Shown: positions 6,069-14,204 of the stretch, in pieces
How positions within the stretch are numbered: position 1 is the first letter of the stretch
How the letters are laid out: each line of letters starts with the position of its first letter
From: Opitutaceae bacterium UBA2377
GTDB taxonomy: Bacteria > Verrucomicrobiota > Verrucomicrobiia > Opitutales > Opitutaceae
NCBI GenBank assembly: GCA_002344205.1
Contig: DDSZ01000009.1
Span: 255 to 37,333 of the forward strand
Length of the DNA: 37,079 bases
Direction of reading: 5' to 3'
Made by a program: the position numbers and the translations under genes
Notes under the pieces: generated by a model
The model's input: only the letters and a program-made list of their open reading frames with translations
Databases searched by the model: none
Told to the model about the DNA's origin: nothing

Positions 6069-8195
6069 CTACGAGCGATTCTTTGCGGGCCGCACACCGC
6101 ACTTGGACCAATCCCAGGGCTTGAAGCCGAGTTTCAGGGCGGGGGAGTTTTTGGCGAGGCGCCAGGTTTTTTTGCCCTCGGAGAGCTTGGGATTGGCGAC
6201 GAGCGAGAGGGAGTCGTGGCCGGCTTTTTTCCACGCGGTGAGGCTGAGGCGGAGGGGGACGTCCTTGCGGGTGGCGGGGTGGCCGCTGGGCGGGAGCGGG
6301 CCTTCGGGGTTCCAGAACAGGTTGGCGTTGGACTCGAGCGCGTCGCGGATGTCGCCCTTGTAGCCGCCGGAGAAGAGCAGCTGGCTCGGGCCGACGAGGA
6401 GGTTGTTGAATAAATTGGCGCTGCGGTGGTCCTCGACGCGATAGACCGAGGCAAGAGCGTGCTGGCCGCGGGCGAAGATGTTGTGGCGGATGACGTTTTC
6501 GCGGCCGTAGTGGATGTTGAACGGTGCGTCCTTGGTGTCGTGCACGAGGTTGTGCTCGACGACCAGGTGGGATGTGCCCTCGTCGAGGTAGATGCCCCAG
6601 CCGCCGTAGGCCTGCGACCAGATGTGGTGCAGGTGGTTGCCGCGGATGACGGTGCCGGGCTGGATGCCGAGGGTGTAGATGCCGCCCATGTCGCTGAGCA
6701 CGCCGGCACCGATGTCGTGAATGAGGTTGTGCTCGATCCGGTTGTGGGAGGTGACGGTGTCGCGGTAGCCCCAGTTCCAGCCAACGGAGATGCCGGTGTA
6801 GCAGGTGTGATGGATGTGGTTGTGCGCGACGGTGCAGTCGGCGGCGTTGGTGAGGAGGACGCCGATGCCCTGATGAAACACCCGGCCGATGTGGTGGATG
6901 TGGTTGTCGGTGATCACAAGGCCGCCGGTGCGGTTGGCGCCGAGGCCGTTGTAGTCAGCCCCGTTGGTGCGGATGCCGCCGGCGCCGAGGTCATGCAGGT
7001 GGTTGCCGGTGGCCCGGCAGTCGCGGCAGCCGGTGCCGAACTCGAGGGCGTAGAGCCCGATGTGCTCGATGGTGCAGTCATGCACGGCGCAGTCGCGCGC
7101 GGCGCGGAACTGCACGGCGCCGGGCACGGCGATGGCCGCCTGCACGCTGCCGCCGAGCGGCAGGTCGTTGTCCTCGTAGAAATCGTGCGTGGGCAGGTGC
7201 TTCTCGGTGAGCGGCGAGAACCAGTCGGCGTGCCGGAAAGTGAGGCCGGAGAATTCCAGTCCTTGGAGATGGCGCGGGCCGTCCACGGCGACGCGGTCGC
7301 CGGTCTGGCCGAAGACGATGCCGTAAGCGCGGATGAAGGAGTGCAGTCGCGGGGCGCGAATTTCGGTGTTGGCGGGGGTCTCGCCGGGGCGGGGCAGGTA
7401 GTGGAGGCGGCCGGTCTCGCGGTTGAGATACCATTCGCCGGGCTCGGTGAGGGCCTCGAAGAGGTTGTCGATGTAGTAACGCGCGAGGGCGTTGTTGCCG
7501 TGGGCGTCCTCGTGGGCCTCGTAGAGCACGAAAGCCGAGCGGCGGCCGAAGCTCACCCAGCCGGTGCGGGGGTTGAGCGCGGGTTTGGGCAGGCGCTCCT
7601 CGATCCAGTAGTGCAGCACGACAAACTCGGCGTCGGGCAGGGAGGACCATTCGGGGCGGACATCACCAGGCTTGGGCTTGAACGTGTCGCTACCGTCACC
7701 GAGCCAGGTTTTCTCGGGCTCGAGGATCTCGCCGACTCGGAGGACGTTTTTTCCCCCGACGGCATCGGGAGTGAATTTGGGGTAACGGGCGCGAGGGGCG
7801 CGGCGGCCATTGACGAAGAGGGAGCGGAAGAAACGTTTGCCCTTGGGCACATCGGGCAGGTCGAGCGTCCACTCGGTGCGGCCGTTGCGTTCGCCGATCT
7901 GCCAGCCGGTGAGACGCTCGCCGCCGTCAAAGACCGGCGTGGCGCCGGGTGCGGCTTGGAAACGGGTGTGCGAATCTTCCGGACCGAACTTCACCGTCTC
8001 ACCCAGTTCGTAAAGTCCGTCGTGCACGTGGACAGTGGCAGGGCCGGTCAGTTTGCCGGCAGCACGGAGCTTGCGGAGCTGGTCGCGGGCGCCGGCAAGT
8101 GTGGCCCACGGGCCGTCGCGGCGATTGCGGGCCGGCCGCGCGAAGCGGCCCGACCAGTTGTCATTACCTTGGGGCGAGAGGTGGAAGACGTCCAT
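6069..8195 (-). CDS. Right-handed parallel beta-helix protein, GH141-like
   Basis: A 708-residue protein. The opening FHLSPQGNDNWSG and GPWATLAGARDQLRKL form the usual first strand and helix of beta-helix carbohydrate enzymes. A beta-sandwich-like insertion follows at about 95-330. From about 360 to 600 there are many short turns rich in N-H-I-H and N-x-I-x-x, typical beta-helix coils, for example DNHIHHIG, HNHIHHTC and GNHLHHIW. This architecture is shared by GH141-type enzymes (fucosidase and xylanase activities are known), but no catalytic residue could be assigned. No signal peptide is visible from ATG 8195. An in-frame GTG at 8312 adds 39 residues but no signal peptide either. The substrate is unknown. 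Confidence 0.8.
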   Translation of the reverse strand: MDVFHLSPQGNDNWSGRFARPARNRRDGPWATLAGARDQLRKLRAAGKLTGPATVHVHDGLYELGETVKFGPEDSHTRFQAAPGATPVFDGGERLTGWQIGERNGRTEWTLDLPDVPKGKRFFRSLFVNGRRAPRARYPKFTPDAVGGKNVLRVGEILEPEKTWLGDGSDTFKPKPGDVRPEWSSLPDAEFVVLHYWIEERLPKPALNPRTGWVSFGRRSAFVLYEAHEDAHGNNALARYYIDNLFEALTEPGEWYLNRETGRLHYLPRPGETPANTEIRAPRLHSFIRAYGIVFGQTGDRVAVDGPRHLQGLEFSGLTFRHADWFSPLTEKHLPTHDFYEDNDLPLGGSVQAAIAVPGAVQFRAARDCAVHDCTIEHIGLYALEFGTGCRDCRATGNHLHDLGAGGIRTNGADYNGLGANRTGGLVITDNHIHHIGRVFHQGIGVLLTNAADCTVAHNHIHHTCYTGISVGWNWGYRDTVTSHNRIEHNLIHDIGAGVLSDMGGIYTLGIQPGTVIRGNHLHHIWSQAYGGWGIYLDEGTSHLVVEHNLVHDTKDAPFNIHYGRENVIRHNIFARGQHALASVYRVEDHRSANLFNNLLVGPSQLLFSGGYKGDIRDALESNANLFWNPEGPLPPSGHPATRKDVPLRLSLTAWKKAGHDSLSLVANPKLSEGKKTWRLAKNSPALKLGFKPWDWSKCGVRPAKNRS

Positions 8196-8404
8196 GGGAA
8201 CGCGGGGAGCCAAAGCGGACGAGGGGTTGGTTGGCGAAGGGAAAATGATCCACCGGTCTGTTGGTGGCAAAGTGCATGAATCCAGCTGCCGGCATCGCGC
8301 AAAATGCACCACCGATTTATGGGCGGAATTTTCTAGGTGTTGATAACGAATGGCTTGGAGATCACCGGAGTGGTTGGCACGCGTGATGCAAAGACAGAGG
8401 CGCT

Positions 8405-8752
8405 ATGAAAAACAAAAACAACCTCATCAAATCCTTCCTCGGTTTTCTCTTCGTCGGCGCGCTGGCCCTGCCGCTGGCGGTAACGGCGGTGCCCGTCCAA
8501 CCGCTTGCCGCCATCACCGCCGCGGCCGAGGGTGAATCTGTCACCGGCCGCGTGGTGGCCAAGAGTGCCACGGTCATGATCGTCGAGGGCCAGAGCCTCG
8601 TGCTCACCGATGCGACGGTGTATATCCAGGGTGGACGGACGATCTCGCCCGATGACGTCAAGACCGGCGCCGAGGTGCGCGTGAGCACCACGCCCGGCAG
8701 CGACGGCAGCCTGCTCGCTGTGACGGTGGAGCTGTTGAACGCCGCGGACTGA
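8405..8752 (+). CDS. Small secreted protein of unknown function (DUF5666-like fold)
   Basis: A 115-residue protein with a clear Sec signal: basic NKNNLIK, a hydrophobic core FLGFLFVGALALPLAV and a probable cleavage after an Ala near residues 28-40. The mature part is one small beta-rich domain with VTGRVVAKSATVMIVEG, a T-x-V-Y-I strand, DDVKTGAEVRVST and a closing LLAVTVELL. This pattern resembles DUF5666/OB-like periplasmic domains, but that is an impression only. The start ATG 8405 has one of the few purine-rich upstream stretches in this window (AGAGG, 5 bases before ATG). It is monocistronic, with a strong terminator 25 bp after the stop. Confidence 0.75.
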   Translation: MKNKNNLIKSFLGFLFVGALALPLAVTAVPVQPLAAITAAAEGESVTGRVVAKSATVMIVEGQSLVLTDATVYIQGGRTISPDDVKTGAEVRVSTTPGSDGSLLAVTVELLNAAD

Positions 8753-8777
8753 CCGTCGGCTTCATTCGGCCAACAAA

Positions 8778-8806
8778 AAACGCCGCCGGAATTTCCGGCG
8801 GCGTTT
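8778..8806. terminator. Strong bidirectional intrinsic terminator
   Basis: A 12-bp perfect stem, AAACGCCGCCGG (8778-8789) pairing with CCGGCGGCGTTT (8795-8806), with a 5-base loop. It is flanked by A-runs on the left and T-rich sequence on the right. It lies between convergent genes (secreted protein on plus, thioredoxin on minus) and can serve both. Confidence 0.9.
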
Positions 8807-8827
8807 CGCATTTTAAAACTCAGCGGC

Positions 8828-9247
8828 TTACTCCTCGAACCAGGCGGTCACCATCTGGCGGGCCTGCTGGCCCTCGGCGACCATCTGGCCGTCCGGGCCG
8901 TAAACCTGGAAGTAGGGGATGCTGCGCATGCCGTATTGCTTGGCGACGGGCGATTGCCAGTCGATGCCGCGCACGTCGGGCCGGTTGATGTCCACCTTCA
9001 CCACGACGACATCCGCCCGGTTGGCGTGAAGCTTGTCGAGGTAGGGGTTGATGGCGCGGCAGGGCGGGCAGAAGTCGCTCGTGAAATCGAAGACCACGGT
9101 CTTGCCGGCGACGAGGTATTGCTTGATGTCCACTTCCTGGCCGAAGGCGATGCGCTCGGGCTTTTCGGGCTTCGAGCGGGCGAGGGCGGTGGAGGTGATG
9201 GCGAGCGCGGTGAGTGCGATGGTGCAGATGAGGGCTAGTTTTTTCAT
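8828..9247 (-). CDS. Secreted thioredoxin-fold protein
   Basis: A 139-residue protein with a signal peptide (MKKLALICTIALTALAITS, cleavage probably after ALA-R near residue 23) and a thioredoxin domain. The redox motif is Cys60-Pro-Pro-Cys63, followed by AINPYLDKLH and, on the opposite side, the cis-Pro strand RSIPYFQVY. The Pro-Pro between the cysteines is unlike classical CGPC thioredoxin and closer to periplasmic thioredoxin-like reductants. It probably acts outside the cytoplasm on disulfides, either as a reductant or in cytochrome maturation. No partner gene (DsbD, CcmG) is nearby. ATG 9247 gives the full signal peptide. Confidence 0.88.
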   Translation of the reverse strand: MKKLALICTIALTALAITSTALARSKPEKPERIAFGQEVDIKQYLVAGKTVVFDFTSDFCPPCRAINPYLDKLHANRADVVVVKVDINRPDVRGIDWQSPVAKQYGMRSIPYFQVYGPDGQMVAEGQQARQMVTAWFEE

Positions 9248-9326
9248 GGGAGGTTGAGGTTACGGGTTAACGTGAACGGGGTTTGTTTCCGACGCAAATG
9301 TTCCGGCAGGTTCCGTGCCAACCGGA

Positions 9327-11291
9327 TCAAAGCCGGACGGCCGGGGGTGCGGCGACGGAAAAATCAAGGCCAACGTCCACCTTCAGGCCGCGGTGGCTGC
9401 CGGAGATCTGCCAGCCGGCGGTTGTGCGCCGGAGGGCCAGCGCCCCGTGGCCATCCCCCGCCGGGCACGCCGTGCACACCGTCAGCAAAAGATGGCTAAG
9501 CGCGGGGGCGGACACGACCTCCGCGAACGGGTAGATGCCGCCATCGGTGGGCAACGGCAGCCGGTCGGTGCGCACGGTGAAAGCTCCGGCCGCGGCGAGG
9601 GTGGCGTGCAGGCTGGCATGCGGCCGGGTGATGGTGAAGGCGGCGGCCTCCGCGGTGACGGCGCCGTGATCGTCGTTGTGGTAAACCTGCCAGCGGGTTT
9701 GCACGGGCAGCGCGGTGCTGAGTGCGGCTTCGTCGGCGACGATCAATACGTCGGGCTTGAGGAAAAGCACGCTGCGGCGCACGAGCGTGACCGGCAGGCC
9801 GGCGCGGCGGTAGGCGTCGGTCGCATCGCTGACGGCCCACATCCAGCCCGGGCCGAGCCGGTGGTCCACGAGGTGGGCGGCGGCGGTCGAGGCGTTGGTG
9901 CCTTCCTCGCCCTCGTGATAGACATGGCCCCGGCCGTCGATGAGCAGGGCGGTGTGGGCGGCGGTCAGGCGCAGCAGCCACTTCGGGTCGTTGCGCGGAT
10001 AGGCGGCCTTGAGCGGGTCGTTGAGCAGGCGTTCGCCGTGGGCGGCGAAGAGCAGGCTGTTGCGGTCGGCGTGCTCATGGTTCTCGGGTTCGCCGCTACG
10101 CAGGCTGAGGACAGAATCTTTGGTCTCCCAGCCGGAGCGCGAGAGCACGATGCCGGGAAAGAGCACGCGGTCGGTCGTGAGATCGGCGGCGCGGCGCGGG
10201 GGAACGGAGGCATCGAACCAGATCGCGCCGAAGGCGTTGACGGCAGTGTCGCGGATGCAGCCGGGCTGGAGCACGAGGTGATTGGCCTGGCTGTCCCGGA
10301 AAGTGCGGCCGATCCAGGCGAGCGGCTCGGCGCCGCTGGTGAGGAAGGCGTCGCCGATATTGAGGCAGCCGTCGGGCGTGCCGTGCGTGGGCAGAGTGAC
10401 GGATTGCACATACCGCGCCATGGCGGGAAAATCGCAGACGTTGCGCAGATCGAGGCCGCAGTGCCGGTGCAGCAGTTCGACGGACATGATGAAATACGTG
10501 AAGGTGAAATACCAGTAGTCCGGCCCTTCCGGAAAGGAACCGTCGGCCGGCAGGCGCGAGGCGAAGAGCCGCAGGCTGTCGGCGGTCTGCGCAGCCCAGC
10601 GCGCTGAGCGCGGATCGCGGGGGCCGAGATGTGCGGCGGCGGCGGCGAGGCCGGAGGTGGCGATGATACGCAGATTGTTGCGGTCGAGGATCGCGGGCCA
10701 GCGGCTGACATCCACCTTCGCATAGCCGGTCATCTCCGGATCCATACTCCAGCCGACGACCTGATCGTGATGCGTCATGCCGAAGACGGCGCGCTCGGCG
10801 GCGGGGCCGGTTTCTTCCGCGATGTAGCGGTCGAGCCGGGCGCGCAGGGCCGGGTTGAGATCGTCGCCCAACCAGTCGGCGGCGAGCACAGCGGCGACGG
10901 AGGTCGAGCCGTTGCGCATGATGCCCACGGTGTCGCGGCCGGCCTCAAGGAACCAGTCCCAGCGGCGGTAGGCGATCATCCGCTCCAGCGCGAGGTTGGC
11001 GAGGGCGGCGTGGGCCGGAGCGGGTTCGATTACCTGCACGAAGGCCGAGCGCAGCAGAATGTTGGCGGCGCGGGCGAGGTCCCGCACCGGCTCGTTGAGC
11101 TTGAGCTCATCGCGCAGGAAGCGCTCGTCGGCCGCGAGGTCGGCCCCGCGGGCGGTGTCCCAGAAAACGGCGAACTCCGGACGCGTCAGTGTGGCGCGGA
11201 TGCGTGGCAGCTCGGCGGAGTTGAACAACAGGGCGGAAGCGAGAGGGGCAGGCACGGCGGCGGAGGCTGGCGCGGCTGGCGGCCGGGGCAA
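9327..11291 (-). CDS. Heparinase II/III family protein
   Basis: A 654-residue polysaccharide-lyase-like protein. Residues 25-340 form an alpha-toroid with the family motif FPEGPDYWYF (Tyr259 as candidate catalytic base). Residues 380-650 form a beta-sandwich domain beginning FPGIVLSRSGW, with the hallmark ENHEHADRNSLLF (His405, His407) that binds substrate or zinc in this family, and HTALLIDGRGH further on. Members eliminate uronate-containing glycans such as heparin, heparan or alginate oligosaccharides; the glycan here is unknown. The frame begins with TTG at 11291, 3 bp after the DUF502 stop, and GTG 11255 is an alternative. No typical signal peptide is seen. It is probably the last gene of the operon that starts at 14059. 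Confidence 0.88.
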   Translation of the reverse strand: MPRPPAAPASAAVPAPLASALLFNSAELPRIRATLTRPEFAVFWDTARGADLAADERFLRDELKLNEPVRDLARAANILLRSAFVQVIEPAPAHAALANLALERMIAYRRWDWFLEAGRDTVGIMRNGSTSVAAVLAADWLGDDLNPALRARLDRYIAEETGPAAERAVFGMTHHDQVVGWSMDPEMTGYAKVDVSRWPAILDRNNLRIIATSGLAAAAAHLGPRDPRSARWAAQTADSLRLFASRLPADGSFPEGPDYWYFTFTYFIMSVELLHRHCGLDLRNVCDFPAMARYVQSVTLPTHGTPDGCLNIGDAFLTSGAEPLAWIGRTFRDSQANHLVLQPGCIRDTAVNAFGAIWFDASVPPRRAADLTTDRVLFPGIVLSRSGWETKDSVLSLRSGEPENHEHADRNSLLFAAHGERLLNDPLKAAYPRNDPKWLLRLTAAHTALLIDGRGHVYHEGEEGTNASTAAAHLVDHRLGPGWMWAVSDATDAYRRAGLPVTLVRRSVLFLKPDVLIVADEAALSTALPVQTRWQVYHNDDHGAVTAEAAAFTITRPHASLHATLAAAGAFTVRTDRLPLPTDGGIYPFAEVVSAPALSHLLLTVCTACPAGDGHGALALRRTTAGWQISGSHRGLKVDVGLDFSVAAPPAVRL

Positions 11292-11294
11292 CGC

Positions 11295-11891
11295 TCAACT
11301 GCGGTCGGCGGGCGGGGTGACGATGTCCACGGCGCCGCCGGTGACGGCGTATTTCATCACGTCGGCCGAGGGCAGGTGGTCGATCAGGCGGATGCGCTCG
11401 CGTTTCACCAGATAGAGCTGGCCGGCGACATTGTAGGCCTGGGGCACGTAGGCGGAGACGTATTCGGCCCCGAGCCGGAAGTTGGTGACATCCTCGTCGG
11501 TCAGGAAACCCACCAGCCAGACCTCGTCGGCAAATACGTTGACGAGGACGGCCTTGGTGAAGCGCCGCTTATCGCCGATGAAGGCGTCGAAGAAATCGCG
11601 GATGGAGGAGTAAACGAAGCTCACTCCCGGCGTGCGCTCCAGCCAGCCGTCGATCAGGGCGAGGCCGCGCCGCATCAGGAAGAACGAGCCGATCCAGCCG
11701 ACGAGGAGGACGAAGCCGAGCACGAGGACGAAGCCGAGTCCGGGCAGGTTGACGTAGGGGCGCAGCAGGCCGTCCACCCGGGTGAAGAGCCAGTGCAGCA
11801 CCACGATGGTCAGCACCAGCGGGCCGAGGATGAGGACGCCGTGGCCGAGATAGCGCAGCAGGCGGGACCAGAGGGAAGTGCGGGTGCGCAT
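11295..11891 (-). CDS. DUF502 family membrane protein
   Basis: A 198-residue inner-membrane protein with two predicted helices: residues 12-32 (LGHGVLILGPLVLTIVVLHW core) and 50-72 (GFVLVLGFVLLVGWIGSFFL core). After these comes a soluble domain with the DUF502 signatures PGVSFVYSSIRDFFDAF, FTKAVLVNVF and VWLVGFLTDED. The family is widespread and has no established function; a role in envelope trafficking or stress has been proposed only loosely. ATG 11891 is 12 bp after the peptidase T stop, and the gene ends 3 bp before the heparinase-like frame, so it sits inside a tight operon. Confidence 0.9.
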   Translation of the reverse strand: MRTRTSLWSRLLRYLGHGVLILGPLVLTIVVLHWLFTRVDGLLRPYVNLPGLGFVLVLGFVLLVGWIGSFFLMRRGLALIDGWLERTPGVSFVYSSIRDFFDAFIGDKRRFTKAVLVNVFADEVWLVGFLTDEDVTNFRLGAEYVSAYVPQAYNVAGQLYLVKRERIRLIDHLPSADVMKYAVTGGAVDIVTPPADRS

Positions 11892-11903
11892 GGGGGGACG
11901 GCG

Positions 11904-13145
11904 TTATTTGGCCGGTTCGGCCCAGAGCTGGGCGAGGTGCAGCAGGGTCTCGGCGGCCTTGGTCATGTCCTGCAGGCTGACCCATTCGCGCTGGCTGTGG
12001 ACCTCGTGCATGCCGGTGAAGATGTTGGGCGTGGGCAGGCCGCGGGCGGTGAGGCGGGAGCCGTCGGTGCCGCCGCGGATCGGTTGGTCGAAAGGCTCGA
12101 CGCCGGCGCGCCGGGCGGCGGCACGGGCCAGCTCGACCGGGCGCATGTCCTTTTCGAGCCAATAGCGCATGTTGCGATATTGCTCGGTGAAGGTGAGCGT
12201 GATCCGGGCGCGGGGTTCCGCCGAGCGCAGCTCGGCGGCGATCTTTTCCATCAACGCGCGCTTGGCCGTGAGGCCGGCAAGCTCGAAATCGCGCAGGATG
12301 AAGCGGGCGGCGGCTTGCTCCGCGCTGCCGGTGACGGCGAGCGGGTGGATGAAACCGTCGCGACCGGACGTGCGCTCGGGCGAGAGTTCCATCGGCAGCG
12401 CGGCCACAAAGCGGCCGGCCAGCCGGAGCGCGTTGACCATGACATCCTTCGCCCAGCCGGGATGAGAGGCCACGCCGTGGATTTCCAGCACGGCGGCGTC
12501 GGCGCTGAAAGTCTCGTAGCAGATTTCCCCGCGCTCGGAGCCGTCGAGGGTGTAGGCGAAGTCCGCCCCGACGGCGGCGAGGTCGAGCTTGTCCACGCCG
12601 CGGGCGATCTCCTCGTCGGGATTGAAGCACACGCGGATCTTGCAGTGCGGGATTTCCGGGTGGCGGAGCAGGTGCCGGGCGGCGGCCATGACGATGGCGA
12701 CACCGGCCTTGTCGTCGGCGCCGAGCAGGGTCGTGCCGCTGGCGGTGATGATGTCTTGGCCGATGGCCTCGCGCAGAAAAGGCGTGTCCTCCACCGTGAG
12801 CACCTGCGTGGGATCGTCGGGCAGGGCGAGGCGACGGCCGTCATAGGCGCGGTGGACGATGGGCTTGGCCGCGCCGGGCAGATTGGTGGCGGTGTCCACA
12901 TGGGCGAACCAGGCGATGACCGGCGTCGGGTGCGGAACGGTGGCCGGAATGGTGGCGAGCACGTAACCGTGCGCGTCGATCGTCACCTCTTGGGCGCCGA
13001 GTTCGCGGAGTTCGTGTTCGAGGAGCCGCAGGAGATCCCACTGGCCGGACGTGCTCGGGGTGGTGGGCGATGCGTCGTCGCTGCGCGTTTCGATCCGCAC
13101 ATAGCGGCAGAAGCGGTCGAGAAGGTCGGCGGAGTCGGGTGACAT
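11904..13145 (-). CDS. pepT: Peptidase T (tripeptide aminopeptidase)
   Basis: Cytosolic zinc aminopeptidase of the M20B family that removes N-terminal residues from tripeptides. The two-metal centre is complete: His82 and Asp84 (AHVDTA), bridging Asp144 (LGADDKAG), the Glu178-Glu179 pair (NPDEEI), Asp201 (LDGSERGE) and a C-terminal His around 380-383 (GMHEVHSQ). RGGTDGS is the substrate carboxylate-binding loop. The 413-residue form from ATG 13145 matches the family's length (E. coli PepT is 408). The GTG at 13178 would add 11 residues and overlap the upstream stop. It is 47 bp after the hydroxylase-like gene and 12 bp before DUF502. Confidence 0.95.
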   Translation of the reverse strand: MSPDSADLLDRFCRYVRIETRSDDASPTTPSTSGQWDLLRLLEHELRELGAQEVTIDAHGYVLATIPATVPHPTPVIAWFAHVDTATNLPGAAKPIVHRAYDGRRLALPDDPTQVLTVEDTPFLREAIGQDIITASGTTLLGADDKAGVAIVMAAARHLLRHPEIPHCKIRVCFNPDEEIARGVDKLDLAAVGADFAYTLDGSERGEICYETFSADAAVLEIHGVASHPGWAKDVMVNALRLAGRFVAALPMELSPERTSGRDGFIHPLAVTGSAEQAAARFILRDFELAGLTAKRALMEKIAAELRSAEPRARITLTFTEQYRNMRYWLEKDMRPVELARAAARRAGVEPFDQPIRGGTDGSRLTARGLPTPNIFTGMHEVHSQREWVSLQDMTKAAETLLHLAQLWAEPAK

Positions 13146-13192
13146 GCCGGCAGCTTCGCCTGCCGCCGGGCCGGTCACAATCCGAATTCCGC

Positions 13193-14059
13193 TCAGGCGG
13201 CGGCGCGGCGCTGGCGGCGGAGGGCGACCGATTGGTCGGCGCGCCGGTCGAGCCAGCGGAGAAAACCGAAGCGCGGGCGGGGGCTGACGAATTCCTCCGG
13301 CGGGGCGCCCTGGCCGTGCCGGTAGAGCGTGTTGGGATCAACGTAGGTGCCGAAGAGGAAATCGACCAGGGGCAGAGCGAAGAAGCCGGAGATGGCCTCG
13401 TTGCAGCGGATGTCGGCGTGGTGGCGGAGATGGAAGGCGTAGGCCTTGCGCCAGAAACGGCCGGTGCGGGGGCGGGCGACAAGGCGGTCCCACACCTCCT
13501 GCGGCAGATGCTCGATGGCGTGGATGGTCTCGTAAAGCACAAGCGACCAGAGCACCGCAATCATGCCGCCGAGCAGAATGGGCGCGGCCGGAAAAAGGAA
13601 CTGGAGCGGGACGAGGACCAGCGCGGCCACGCCGGTGAAAACAATGAGCGAATACCACGGGAAGTAGGAGGCCTCGTATTGTTTCTCTTCGGTGATGGGA
13701 TAAACGTTTTCCACGAGGTGCGGCATGGCTTCGCCGGCCTGCCGGCCTTTCTGGTAGCCGATGCGGGTCAGGGCGTGGTGGAGGGTGTGCTGCTTGTAGA
13801 AGTAGGCGAGAAAGGGGATCAGCGGGGCGTGGAGCACGTAGCGGTGGAAGAAAAACTCCACGAACGCGGCCGCGAGATGCACGCCAAGGAAGACGCCGAG
13901 CACGGCCAGCCACCCTGCGGCCAACTGCGCCGACCAAACGGCGGGGGCTAGCAGCGCCACCAAGCCGCAGAGGCCGGCAAAGGAGAGCGCGTTGACGAGA
14001 AGAAAAAGCCCGAGCGAGAACTTGGGCTCGGCTTTGCCACCGTGGGAATGATCGGACAT
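13193..14059 (-). CDS. Fatty-acid hydroxylase/sterol-desaturase superfamily membrane protein
   Basis: A 288-residue polytopic membrane protein of the di-iron hydroxylase superfamily. Histidine clusters supply the metal site: FHRYVLH (His72, His77), KQHTLHH (His91, His94, His95), IHAIEH (His180, His184) and FHLRHH (His210, His213, His214). Four or five hydrophobic segments lie between them. Enzymes of this kind insert oxygen into acyl chains, sterols or carotenoids; the substrate here is not deducible. Its N-terminus is His-rich (DHSHGG). It is the first gene of a probable four-gene operon (hydroxylase, pepT, DUF502, heparinase-like), and the 145 bp between it and the receptor stop hold the receptor's terminator. 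Confidence 0.85.
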   Translation of the reverse strand: MSDHSHGGKAEPKFSLGLFLLVNALSFAGLCGLVALLAPAVWSAQLAAGWLAVLGVFLGVHLAAAFVEFFFHRYVLHAPLIPFLAYFYKQHTLHHALTRIGYQKGRQAGEAMPHLVENVYPITEEKQYEASYFPWYSLIVFTGVAALVLVPLQFLFPAAPILLGGMIAVLWSLVLYETIHAIEHLPQEVWDRLVARPRTGRFWRKAYAFHLRHHADIRCNEAISGFFALPLVDFLFGTYVDPNTLYRHGQGAPPEEFVSPRPRFGFLRWLDRRADQSVALRRQRRAAA

Positions 14060-14156
14060 TTGGAAGGAAGAATGGCCGCACCAGAGTGGCGCGGTCCGGA
14101 CGACTCCAGCAACTATTCGAACGCAAGCCAGCGCAAACTAGTGGGACACAAAAAGA

Positions 14157-14176
14157 GCGGCCCCGGATGGGGCCGC
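14157..14176 (-). terminator. Intrinsic terminator of the TonB-dependent receptor gene
   Basis: Read on the minus strand, GCGGCCCC pairs with GGGGCCGC around a 4-base loop and is followed by TCTTTTTGTG. It starts 28 bp after the receptor stop codon. Confidence 0.85.
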
Positions 14177-14204
14177 CCGATTGGCAGGATATCGCGAGGA
14201 CGCC

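Noticed and set aside
6426..8279. 617-codon open frame on the plus strand
   Set aside because: Antisense shadow of the beta-helix gene, with a low-complexity Val/Ala/Gly/Asp composition.
9327..11291. Polysaccharide-utilisation locus around the heparinase-like gene and the receptor
   Set aside because: No SusD-like protein, hybrid two-component system or co-directed glycosidase set is present. The carbohydrate-type genes are scattered and in different transcripts.
10629..13142. 837-codon open frame on the plus strand
   Set aside because: It is antisense to heparinase-like, DUF502 and pepT genes, which have clear motifs. Its translation is Gly/Ala/Val/Asp-rich without family motifs, typical of high-GC shadow frames.
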